Source: Bacillota bacterium
GTDB taxonomy: Bacteria; Bacillota; Clostridia; DSM-8532
NCBI GenBank assembly: GCA_023459915.1
Contig: JAEWSN010000201.1
Coordinates: forward strand, 1 to 40,224
DNA: 40,224 bases
Direction: 5' to 3'
Of this stretch, positions 33,773 through 40,224 are shown one piece after another. The notes below the pieces were generated by a model. The model saw only the letters and a program-made list of their open reading frames with translations. It searched no databases and was not told the origin of the DNA. The translations under genes were made by a program, and so were the position numbers. Each line of letters begins with the position of its first letter. Within the stretch, counting starts at the first letter, position 1.

Positions 33773-34085
33773 CTGGAATTTCTCTTCGGGAGTTGTGCAA
33801 AGATGGCTGTGGCTTTTTTAGGATTTCATTCTCTTCTTCCAGTTCACTGACTTTTCGTCGCAGATGATGAAGTTCTTCTTCATCCGCATGCAGCTTACCC
33901 TTTCCTGGAAATGGATCGACTCGATGCTTCTTGTACGCTTCAACCCAGTTGTAGAGCGTGCCGACGGGTATACCCAAGGCTTCCGCCACGTCCGTGCAGC
34001 TTCTTCCCTTATCGACTACCAGTTGGACCGCATCCCTTTTAAACTCGGCTTCATAGGTGCGTTGTTGCCTGAATGATTGCGACAT
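33726..34085 (-). pseudogene. IS3-family OrfA with a probable 1-nt deletion at the slippery site
   Basis: ATG 34085 follows AGGAGG with 8 nt spacing. Residues 1-88 are a standard OrfA: helix-turn-helix (CTDVAEALGIPVGTLYNWV) and leucine-zipper-like coil (LRRKVSELEEENEILKK). At the slippery run A6G (33813-33819) the frame should continue KATAIFAQLPKRNSR and stop at the ATGA overlap, but it reads KPQPSLHNS and runs on to 33726. The expected continuation lies in the -1 frame, as if one G after the run had been lost. Confidence 0.75.
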
Positions 34086-34161
34086 AACCAACGCCTCCTT
34101 TGATCTCATTGTAGTCCTTAGTCTCGCTCTTCTCAATGTCCGAATAAGCCTGTCCGGTCCA

Positions 34162-34338
34162 GTTCTGAAATCCGGAGAAGTGAGGACAAGAGTCAACCCG
34201 AAATCCTAAGACCGTTTCAAGGACAAGGTGCGTGCATGTACGTCCAGAAGCAGGTAGGAAAGCATGGAGGCCAAGCGGGATAGATTGAGCAGGCTCGTGA
34301 GAGGCTCGGCAGGATATTTCAAATTGGCTGACATGAAG
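34162..34338 (+). repeat. 177-bp direct repeat, right copy
   Basis: Counterpart of 12322-12498 (174 of 177 identical). On the left it borders the IS3-family element, with 11 bp between; on the right it runs on without break into the rest of the intron. Confidence 0.97.
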
Positions 34339-34595
34339 TGCCATCGTCGCAACTGGACGAATGGATGCGGAGACGTATCCGCATGCGCTGGTGGAAACAG
34401 TGGAAGAGAATTCGTACCAAGTATGATAAACTGGTCAAGCTTGGGGTGGAAAGCTCGAAAGCATGGGAATATGCCAACACAAGAAAGAGCTACTTGTGGA
34501 GAGCCGGTAGCCCAATTATGCAAACATCGCTAACGAATCGCTACCTCAAGGAATTCGGATTCATCTTTCTGACTGACTGTCTTTCATTTAAATGA
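34338..34595 (+). pseudogene. C-terminal fragment of the intron maturase
   Basis: The frame reads SSQLDEWMRRRIRMRWWKQW, then KLGVESSKAWEYANTRKSYLW and a natural end LKEFGFIFLTDCLSFK. This is the X/D-domain end of group II intron proteins. It is in another frame than LADMK of the preceding repeat, so even this copy has a frameshift near 34338. Confidence 0.8.
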
Positions 34596-34744
34596 CCCTG
34601 ATGAACCGCCGTATACCGAACGGTATGTACGGTGGTGTAAGGGGTCGGCGGCCCGACTAACGGACCGCCTCCTACTTGATCACCCTTTTTCCTTTTTGGC
34701 ATCGCCAGGCCGTACAAGCGCAACAGCGGGAACGGGAGGACAGC

Positions 34745-35839
34745 ATGGGTACCATCTTATCCGCAGAACACCTCACCAAGACCTTTCGCGCCAAGATCAA
34801 GGAACCGGGCCTGGCAGGCAGTCTCAAGGCCATCCGCCATCCCGAATACCGGGAGGTGGTGGCGGTGGACGCCATCGATCTGCAGGTGGCGCGTGGCGAC
34901 ATGGTGGCGTTCCTGGGACCGAACGGAGCCGGGAAATCCACCACGATCAAGATGCTGACGGGCATCCTGACCCCAACGGACGGGCGGATGCAGGTCTGCG
35001 GACTCACGCCCGGAAGGGAGCAGCGCAAGCTGGCCTACCGCATCGGCAGCGTGTTCGGACAGAAGTCCATGTTGTACTGGCATCTGCCGGCACTTGACAG
35101 CTTCCGCCTGTTGGGATCCATTTATGATGTGGAGGCCGTGGAGCTGCAGCGGCGCATCGATGCCCTGGTGGATCTGCTTGAAATCGGGGAACATCTCAAG
35201 ACGCCGGTCCGCAAGCTGTCCCTGGGAGAGCGCATGCGCTGCGAGGTGGCGGCCAGCCTGCTGCACAAGCCGGAAATCCTGTTTCTGGACGAGCCTACCA
35301 TCGGACTGGATGTGGTGGTGAAGGCCAAAATCCGGGACATGATCCGCCGCATCAACCGGGAGGAGTCTGTCACGGTTTTCCTGACCAGCCATGATGTCGG
35401 GGATGTGGAACAGCTGTGCAGGCGTGCCGTCATCATCAATCATGGCCGGATTGTGCTGGACAGCACGGTGGAAGCGCTGAAACGGAGCTACCTGAACAAG
35501 AAGGTCATCCGTGTACAGTTCGTCAGCGACATCGATTGCGATGCCCTGCAGGGATTCACCGTGCTGCAGTGCAAGGCGAATGAGGCGGTCCTGGAGGTGG
35601 ATGCCCTCACGGGGTCCATGCATGACGCCATGGGCCGCCTGATGGCGGTGGGTGAGGTGGCGGATGTCACCATTTCAGACATGCCCATGGAGGAGATCAT
35701 TTCGGAAATTTACAAGCGGGAGTCTCCGAAACGTTCCCGGGATGAGTCCGACACGACAATGCCGAATGGGAGTGCGCTCCTAGAAAAGACGCAACAGGAG
35801 GGGGGTCAGGCACATGACCATGAGACAAGCCACGCATGA
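34745..35839 (+). CDS. ABC exporter ATPase (ABC-2 type)
   Basis: A protein of 364 aa. ATG 34745 has GGGAGG 5 nt upstream and begins MGTILSAEHLTKTFRAK. Walker A is GPNGAGKST (near residue 62), the signature is KLSLGERMRCEVAASLL, and Walker B is ILFLDEPTIGLD, with the switch His in TSHDVGDVEQL. The insertion with HPEYREVVAVDAIDL and the C-terminal extension of about 110 residues are typical of ATPases paired with PF06182 permeases (YadG-/viologen-exporter-like). First gene of a three-gene operon; its end overlaps the next start by 26 nt. It starts 64 bp after the intron's 3' end. Confidence 0.92.
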   Translation: MGTILSAEHLTKTFRAKIKEPGLAGSLKAIRHPEYREVVAVDAIDLQVARGDMVAFLGPNGAGKSTTIKMLTGILTPTDGRMQVCGLTPGREQRKLAYRIGSVFGQKSMLYWHLPALDSFRLLGSIYDVEAVELQRRIDALVDLLEIGEHLKTPVRKLSLGERMRCEVAASLLHKPEILFLDEPTIGLDVVVKAKIRDMIRRINREESVTVFLTSHDVGDVEQLCRRAVIINHGRIVLDSTVEALKRSYLNKKVIRVQFVSDIDCDALQGFTVLQCKANEAVLEVDALTGSMHDAMGRLMAVGEVADVTISDMPMEEIISEIYKRESPKRSRDESDTTMPNGSALLEKTQQEGGQAHDHETSHA

Positions 35840-36656
35840 CAGGTCCTCCCCAATGGGTGGCGTGAGCCGCTTCTTCCGCAAATATGGCGCCGCGACACGG
35901 ACCGCCATGCAGAATACCACGGTCTATTCACGCAGCTTCATCTTCGGATCGCTGTTTTTCTCGCTCATCCTGTTCATGTTCCTGCAGCTCTGGGAGAAGG
36001 TTTCCGGGGAGCGGGGCGCTGTGGCGGGGTACACGCTCAACCGGTTGCTGTGGTACTACACGGTTGCGGAGACCGTGGCGCTTTCGCGCTCCGACATCAT
36101 GGAGCGGCTCAACCAGGACATCCGGTCCGGGGACGTGGCCATTCAACTGCTGCGGCCCTACCACTATCTCAACAGCCTGTTTGCCGACGCGTTCGGGCAA
36201 CTGGTGCTGCGGCTCACGCTCAACATTCCCATCGGGATGATCACCGTGCTGCTGCTGGTCGGCCCGTTGGAAGGGTTCCGGCTGGCGCATCTGCCCTTCG
36301 TGATCCTGTCGCTGCTTCTGGGGATGTTCCTGACCCTGTCCGTGGAAGCCCTCGTGGGATTGACGGCGTTCTGGACGGAAGACAACGCGGCGGTCTGGTG
36401 GGTGGTGCAGAAGCTGGCCTTCATGCTGGGTCTGTTCCTGCCGCTTGAGATGCTGCCGGGCTGGCTGCGCGGCATTGCCGTGTTCCTGCCCTTTCCCTAC
36501 ATGATGTACGCGCCGGCGCGGCTGGCGTCCTCGTTTTCGTGGGCAGAGTGCGCGTGGCTGATTCCGGTACAGCTGGGGTACGGGGTGCTGATCTTTTCTT
36601 TGGCACACTGGATATACCGGCGCGGCACCAAAGCCGTGCAGGTCAACGGCGGCTGA
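35814..36656 (+). CDS. ABC-2 exporter permease 1 (PF06182-like)
   Basis: A protein of 280 aa with six hydrophobic segments. Features of the family are LNRLLWYYTVAETVALSRSD (residues about 75-95), GDVAIQLLRPYHYLNSLF, and a late LPGWLRGIAVFLPFPYMMYAP. It forms a heterodimeric channel with the permease at 36671. Overlaps the ATPase gene, so coupled translation is likely. The substrate is unknown; relatives export toxic organic cations or antibiotics. Confidence 0.88.
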   Translation: MTMRQATHDRSSPMGGVSRFFRKYGAATRTAMQNTTVYSRSFIFGSLFFSLILFMFLQLWEKVSGERGAVAGYTLNRLLWYYTVAETVALSRSDIMERLNQDIRSGDVAIQLLRPYHYLNSLFADAFGQLVLRLTLNIPIGMITVLLLVGPLEGFRLAHLPFVILSLLLGMFLTLSVEALVGLTAFWTEDNAAVWWVVQKLAFMLGLFLPLEMLPGWLRGIAVFLPFPYMMYAPARLASSFSWAECAWLIPVQLGYGVLIFSLAHWIYRRGTKAVQVNGG

Positions 36657-36670
36657 AAGGAGGTGCGAGG

Positions 36671-37558
36671 ATGACAGGACGGAACGAGAAGATGATGGCG
36701 CGGAACGAGATGCCGATCATGGCACCCGATCCCGGAAACCGGTTCCAGATTGGGCCAACGGGCTTGGCGTCATGGAAGGCACACGCGCGGATGGTTTGCG
36801 ATTACTTTCGCACCAATCTCGCCTCGGCCATGGAATACCGGGTCAGCTTCCTGATGCAGTCGCTCGGGATGGCAATCAATGACGTTTTCTTTCTCTTCTT
36901 CTGGTGGATGGTGTTTCAACAGACCGGCACCCTGGGCGGATACGGATTTCGGGATGTCATGAGCATCTGGGCGCTGTCTGCGTCCACCTTCGGGCTGCTG
37001 CACATCCTGTTCGGCAATGTGCGCCGGCTCAACCATCTGGTGCAGAGCGGCGAACTCGACATCTTTCTGTTGCAGCCGCGCGATCCTTACATACACGCGC
37101 ATTGCGCCCGCATGAATTTTTCCGCCTGGGGCGATTTCATCTATGCGCTGTTGCTGTTTGTGTTCATCACGGGGTTCCATCCGGGCAAGTGGCTGCTGTT
37201 CCTGCTGTTTACGGTTGCCGGGGCGGTACTGCTCGGCGCGGTGCTGTCGATGGCGGATTCCCTGGTCTTCTTCTGGGGGGATTCGTCGGGGCTGACCCGG
37301 CTGGTGACGGAGTTCATGCTCACCTTTTCCCTGTATCCCGAAAGCATCTTCCGGCCCGGTGTGAAATGGCTCATCTACACGCTGCTGCCCACCGCCTTTG
37401 TGGTGTTTCTGCCCTATCAGGTCATCCAGTCCTTCAACTTGCCGGTGCTGCTGCTGGTGCTGGGCGTGGATGTGTTTGCGATGCTGCTGGCGCGGCGGGT
37501 GTTTGCGGCGGGGCTGAAGCGGTATGCCTCCGGCAACCGCATGGGGGCGCGACTGTAA
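36671..37558 (+). CDS. ABC-2 exporter permease 2 (PF06182-like)
   Basis: A protein of 295 aa. ATG 36671 has AAAGGAGGTG upstream; the longer frame from 36539 is not needed. A polar N-terminal stretch of about 40 residues is followed by six hydrophobic segments. Family marks are LVQSGELDIFLLQPRDPYIH and the late TLLPTAFVVFLPYQVI. It lies 14 bp after permease 1. Its end faces the minus-strand 87-residue gene across a short repeat region. Confidence 0.88.
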   Translation: MTGRNEKMMARNEMPIMAPDPGNRFQIGPTGLASWKAHARMVCDYFRTNLASAMEYRVSFLMQSLGMAINDVFFLFFWWMVFQQTGTLGGYGFRDVMSIWALSASTFGLLHILFGNVRRLNHLVQSGELDIFLLQPRDPYIHAHCARMNFSAWGDFIYALLLFVFITGFHPGKWLLFLLFTVAGAVLLGAVLSMADSLVFFWGDSSGLTRLVTEFMLTFSLYPESIFRPGVKWLIYTLLPTAFVVFLPYQVIQSFNLPVLLLVLGVDVFAMLLARRVFAAGLKRYASGNRMGARL

Positions 37559-37579
37559 GGTGCCAGGGCGCCGGCATGC

Positions 37580-37644
37580 CAAGCCGGCACCCCAAGCTGT
37601 GGTGCCAAGCCTGGGTATCAAGCCGGGGTGTCAAGCCGAGCGCC
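37580..37644 (+). repeat. 13-bp tandem repeat, five units
   Basis: CAAG recurs exactly every 13 bp at 37580, 37593, 37606, 37619 and 37632. The units vary in the second half around CAAGCCGGGGTGC. The array fills the space between the convergent permease gene and the 87-residue gene and ends 3 bp before the stop of the latter. Confidence 0.85.
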
Positions 37645-37647
37645 GCC

Positions 37648-37911
37648 CTATTCGCCGTCAATGGCATACGTGACATCCGGTTTGTTCAGAAATCCGAATT
37701 GATCTGGAAGCAGTTTCTCCCCGTCCCGGCAAAGAAAAACAATCTTCAGCAGATCCTGCAGCTGATCCCGGTAGAAGGCTTCCAGCACCTGGTCCGGTGG
37801 CAGCGGCTGATCTTTTGGCCGCAGCTTGAACCGGAATACATATTCCGATTCGGGCTGTGGTGAAAGGGGGGCGGTGTCGATTTCGTCATGCAACAATTCC
37901 TGATTGTCCAT
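37648..37911 (-). CDS. Small acidic protein of unknown function
   Basis: A protein of 87 aa. AGGAG precedes ATG 37911. Acidic, without Cys, signal peptide or membrane helix. The middle reads EYVFRFKLRPKDQPLPPDQV, then EAFYRDQLQDLLKIVFLCRD, suggesting a small alpha/beta fold. I do not recognise the family. It lies 102 bp behind the 69-residue peptide gene in the same direction and may belong to the radical SAM operon. Confidence 0.6.
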   Translation of the reverse strand: MDNQELLHDEIDTAPLSPQPESEYVFRFKLRPKDQPLPPDQVLEAFYRDQLQDLLKIVFLCRDGEKLLPDQFGFLNKPDVTYAIDGE

Positions 37912-38013
37912 TCCGCACTCCTGTCAGCATCATGGTGTGTCCAATTTGGAAAAATAGTCCGATAGCAGCGAGACCTTTACCCAACGTACAACAGGAACGG
38001 TTCTCCCGGTTGC

Positions 38014-38223
38014 TTATCCCCAGGAAAATGAAACATGGAATGATTTGGCGGCGTTTTGAATGTTCCCGGCAAGATCAACACTGCCGTACCGTGCATTGAC
38101 TTCCTTCATGATGGCTTCCGCCAGGACCTTGTTCGTACTCAACACCTCCGTCATGGGCTTTGGAGCGATTTTTGACAAGGCCAGCTTATCCACGACAGGA
38201 CCACTGAATCTTGAGACAGCCAT
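38014..38223 (-). CDS. 69-residue peptide next to radical SAM gene, possible precursor
   Basis: ATG 38223 has AAGGAG at 38232-38237 (8 nt spacing); a TTG two codons earlier is less likely. The peptide starts MAVSRFSGPVVDKLALSKIA, has a helical middle (TNKVLAEAIMKEVNARYG) and ends aromatic and Ser/Gly-rich with SFHVSFSWG. No Cys. It follows the radical SAM gene by 30 bp. Size, position and the two-part look (leader-like helix, short aromatic tail) fit a ribosomally made, modified peptide, but no known precursor family is recognised. It could also be a small partner subunit. Confidence 0.6.
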   Translation of the reverse strand: MAVSRFSGPVVDKLALSKIAPKPMTEVLSTNKVLAEAIMKEVNARYGSVDLAGNIQNAAKSFHVSFSWG

Positions 38224-38253
38224 GAGCAATTCTCCTTTCTTGATGATGGTCTG

Positions 38254-39384
38254 CTATCGGACTATGTGATTGTCGACAAAGGCGATGCGTGCATGCTTGT
38301 GCTTTGCTTCCGCCAACATGGCGACCATGATGTTTTCGCATGTCTGCCGGTCCATGGTGTCAGGCGGCATCGCAAACAGGTTGAGCTTCAGGAACCTCAG
38401 TGAATCCGGGGTGTACGCCTCCGGGAAGGGGCGCGGCAGGTTGCGTGGCAGCTTGTCAATCCGGTGGATGCCGGCCGTGCCGAAGATGGCCGCATATTCC
38501 GGGTCCAGACCGTCGCACCATTTTCGCACAACGCAGGAACCGCACGCGCCGGCATCATCGAACACCCGTGGCCATTTGCCCAGCAGCCGCTCGGTGGAGA
38601 AATGCTGCAAATGTGCTGGTGCCAGGCAGAGCGGCGCCTTCTCCACGGTCATCGCCAAGCCTCTGGACAGTGCGAGATCCATGGATTCCGTCAAGGGTTG
38701 TCGGGTTTCCTCGAGCGAGGGGACAATATCGGCGCAGGAACCGACATCCACAATCAATCCGAACTTGATCATGGGAACCCCGTTGTCCGCGACGAACCGT
38801 GTGATGGCGACGAGGTCCGGAAGGGTCTGTTTGGTGACGACGATGTTGATTTGACACACCATGCCGTGCGCCAGAATGTGTGCCACGCCCTGCATCGTCT
38901 GCGCGAAGCTTCCCTTGCTGCGGGTCACCGCGTCATGGGTCTCGGCCGACAATCCGTGCAGCGAGGTTCTGACATACAATTCCCTGCCCGCCCGCTCGAC
39001 AACGGCCTGACAAAAATCCTCACGGGCAAACAGCCTTGCGTTCGTGGCCACGGAGCATTTCAGGTTTCTGTTGCGGACCTCCTGCAGTAGGTCCAGAAAG
39101 CGGGGATGCATCGTGGGTTCTCCGCCGAACAAATCCACCTTTGAACCGGAGGGCAGCGTATCCATCAATGTCAGCGCGGTGCCATACGGAAAGGAAAACT
39201 GGCCGTGGATGCCGTTCACCATGCAAAAGCCACACCGGTTGTTGCATCTGTCCGTCAAATGCAGAATCAGCAGGTTGTCCGCTTTGAGATATTTGCGCGA
39301 CAATGTGGCCTCGTCATATTCCGAACCGCTGTTGCCTGTGGTCATCGCTTTTTTCATGTTGTCTGTGGTCATTGCCTTTTCCAT
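38254..39384 (-). CDS. Radical SAM protein with C-terminal extra-cluster cysteines (SPASM/twitch-like)
   Basis: A protein of 376 aa. ATG 39384 has GAGG about 6 nt upstream and lies 7 bp behind the PDZ protein stop. The radical SAM cluster motif CNNRCGFC (Cys47, 51, 54; CX3CX2C) is followed by DLFGGEPTMHP (SAM-binding GGE, near residue 82). In the C-terminal part Cys253 and CGSCVVRKWC (Cys281, 284, 290; CX2CX5C) suggest one additional iron-sulfur cluster as in twitch or SPASM proteins, which modify peptides or carry out related chemistry. The last Cys pair of a full SPASM domain is not seen. Neighbours suggest a PDZ-assisted modifying system. Confidence 0.85.
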   Translation of the reverse strand: MEKAMTTDNMKKAMTTGNSGSEYDEATLSRKYLKADNLLILHLTDRCNNRCGFCMVNGIHGQFSFPYGTALTLMDTLPSGSKVDLFGGEPTMHPRFLDLLQEVRNRNLKCSVATNARLFAREDFCQAVVERAGRELYVRTSLHGLSAETHDAVTRSKGSFAQTMQGVAHILAHGMVCQINIVVTKQTLPDLVAITRFVADNGVPMIKFGLIVDVGSCADIVPSLEETRQPLTESMDLALSRGLAMTVEKAPLCLAPAHLQHFSTERLLGKWPRVFDDAGACGSCVVRKWCDGLDPEYAAIFGTAGIHRIDKLPRNLPRPFPEAYTPDSLRFLKLNLFAMPPDTMDRQTCENIMVAMLAEAKHKHARIAFVDNHIVR

Positions 39385-39391
39385 AACAGCC

Positions 39392-40224
39392 TCATAGCGT
39401 GATGTAGGCGCAATCAATGCGTTCCACCGGGATGCCCGTGCGCTGGGAAATGGTGGCGACCGGGACGCCAAGCAGATCGGTGAATCCATCCGGACTGAAG
39501 GAGCCGGGAAGAATGATCAGATCCGGCCGCGTGCCCTGTCTCTCCATGAAGTCCCGCACCGCATGGAGGTAGTCGGCGCAGGTGTACAAGTCTCCCATCA
39601 TGATGTTGCCGCCCCAATAGCGGTGTTCGGGAACCCAGAGGGACAATTGCGCATCCCCGAGTTGCGCGTCAAGATTGGGCAGGGAATCCAGCAGCAGGGA
39701 TACAACCGGCTCCATGATGGCGGACGTCATGATGAGCACGTTTTTGGCCTGATGCGCAAGGATGCGCCGCAGCATGTCCATGATCCAGGCCGGATCAAAA
39801 TCATCTGTCAGCACCAGTCCGAACGGATGCGACTTGGAGGCCGCATAGCCAAGCGGGCGCCAGGGATAGGCCTCATCCCTGGCGCCGGTTTCCATCAGCA
39901 GCACGGGGATTGTCCCGTTGTCCCGTTTCACAACGAGGGATATCGTTTCCTGCAGGTGCAGGCTGATCAGTCGCTGCTTTGCCGCGGCCCGACTGTGGAC
40001 GGGCACCCCTTCGATGGCAGTGATCACATCGCCATACCGCACCCCGGCGCGCGCCGCGGGAGAAGACCGGATGACGCCCGCGATTTCGGGAATCAGTGCC
40101 GGCGCGTGATAGAGGCTTGGCAGCACAAGCAGCGGGGTTGCGATGTCCGCGCGAAGCGGCAACACCGTCTGCAGCACCTCCTGCCAGACGGTCTGCGTGT
40201 CAAAGGGAGGCGTTGGCGCGAAGA
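39392..40224 (-). CDS. PDZ-domain protein with DUF512-like C-terminal domain (N-terminus outside window)
   Basis: The frame is open to the window edge, so the start is not visible (a GTG at 40177 lacks support). About 276 aa are seen. A PDZ domain is clear in GVIRSSPAARAGVRYGDVIT, then AIEGVPVHSR. The C-terminal 130 residues (NVLIMTSAIMEPVVSLLL, then YWGGNIMMGDLYTCADYL, then PDLIILPGSFSPDGFTDLLG) resemble DUF512, the end domain of clostridial PDZ-radical SAM-DUF512 proteins. Here no radical SAM domain lies between the two; the next gene encodes one. Strong coupling to that gene (7 bp gap). Confidence 0.65.
   Translation of the reverse strand, partial: FAPTPPFDTQTVWQEVLQTVLPLRADIATPLLVLPSLYHAPALIPEIAGVIRSSPAARAGVRYGDVITAIEGVPVHSRAAAKQRLISLHLQETISLVVKRDNGTIPVLLMETGARDEAYPWRPLGYAASKSHPFGLVLTDDFDPAWIMDMLRRILAHQAKNVLIMTSAIMEPVVSLLLDSLPNLDAQLGDAQLSLWVPEHRYWGGNIMMGDLYTCADYLHAVRDFMERQGTRPDLIILPGSFSPDGFTDLLGVPVATISQRTGIPVERIDCAYITL

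Larger units (their letters stand above)
32889..34151 (-). mobile_element. IS3-family insertion sequence, probably inactive
   Basis: Length about 1.26 kb. Imperfect terminal inverted repeats are visible: the left end TGACTTAGTGGACACC continues to AAGAAGAGCGAG, and the right end (minus strand) AGGCTTATTCGGACATT continues to GAGAAGAGCGAG, with one gap. It holds orfA (33726-34085) and orfB (32921-33772). There is no target duplication at the flanks, one side being the truncated AceTr gene and the other the intron fragment, so it stands at a rearrangement junction. Confidence 0.85.
34162..34680 (+). mobile_element. 3' part of a degraded group II intron
   Basis: It begins inside the maturase X domain, continues through the DNA-binding end of the maturase, and ends with domain V and VI structures. 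The domain V hairpin lies at about 34606-34636 (CCGCCGTA pairing with TACGGTGG, upper stem TACC-GAAC-GGTA). Domain VI has GGCGG/CCGCC arms with GACTAAC, holding the likely branch A. The 3' end is CCTACTTGAT at 34680. Domains I-IV and the 5' splice site are missing here and lie at 10887-12498. Confidence 0.8.

Noticed and set aside
37580..37644. CRISPR array
   Set aside because: Units of 13 bp without spacers and no cas genes nearby.
38254..39384. Radical SAM protein as the sulfatase-maturing enzyme (anSME) for the sulfatase at 6162
   Set aside because: It lacks the full set of SPASM cysteines of anSME, is over 30 kb away in another operon, and is coupled to a PDZ/DUF512-like gene.

Overview
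The window looks like a chromosomal segment of a GC-rich, probably anaerobic member of the Bacillota (Firmicutes). The support is strong AGGAGG ribosome sites, lipobox lipoproteins, CUT1 sugar permeases of the LplB/YtcP type without a local ATPase, a membrane-anchored AraC regulator, and a Cthe_2159-type beta-helix lipoprotein. This placement is inferred from gene content only. I see no rRNA, tRNA or CRISPR array.

Left arm (1-9071): a partial nucleotidyltransferase; an AraC/GyrI-like regulator; and a minus-strand block with an AraC regulator, a GNAT acetyltransferase, a GPH sugar:cation symporter, a PlsC-like acyltransferase, a Cys-type sulfatase and a polysaccharide-binding lipoprotein. A clear promoter (6091-6120) precedes the acyltransferase-symporter part.

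Mobile DNA (9083-12498): a complete IS110-family element (about 9083-10567) sits inside the Shine-Dalgarno region of the lipoprotein gene. Its ends, a promoter formed only on the joined circle, and a bridge-RNA target loop whose two guides match the insertion site can all be read from the sequence. The 5' part of a decayed group II intron follows.

Glycan-use island (12499-34161): LysR, a small membrane protein, an esterase, a two-TM AraC sensor-regulator, a 1912-residue secreted beta-helix protein with CBM96/DNRLRE-like repeats, two ABC permeases, a solute-binding lipoprotein, an SGNH esterase, a GH94 phosphorylase and a second esterase. The genes suggest extracellular attack on an esterified polysaccharide, ABC uptake of the products, deacetylation, and phosphorolysis in the cytoplasm. 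The island ends in gene remnants (an SDR, a truncated acetate-transporter-family gene) and a decayed IS3-family element. It is bracketed by a 177-bp direct repeat, both copies being the same piece of the group II intron. The 5' part of the intron lies left of the island and the 3' part right of it, so recombination between the repeats would remove 21,840 bp and rejoin the intron.

Right arm (34681-40224): a three-gene ABC-2 exporter operon, a 13-bp tandem repeat, and a minus-strand operon of a PDZ/DUF512-like protein (cut by the window edge), a radical SAM protein with extra C-terminal cysteines, a 69-residue peptide and an 87-residue acidic protein. This last operon is the best candidate for an undescribed peptide- or protein-modifying system.
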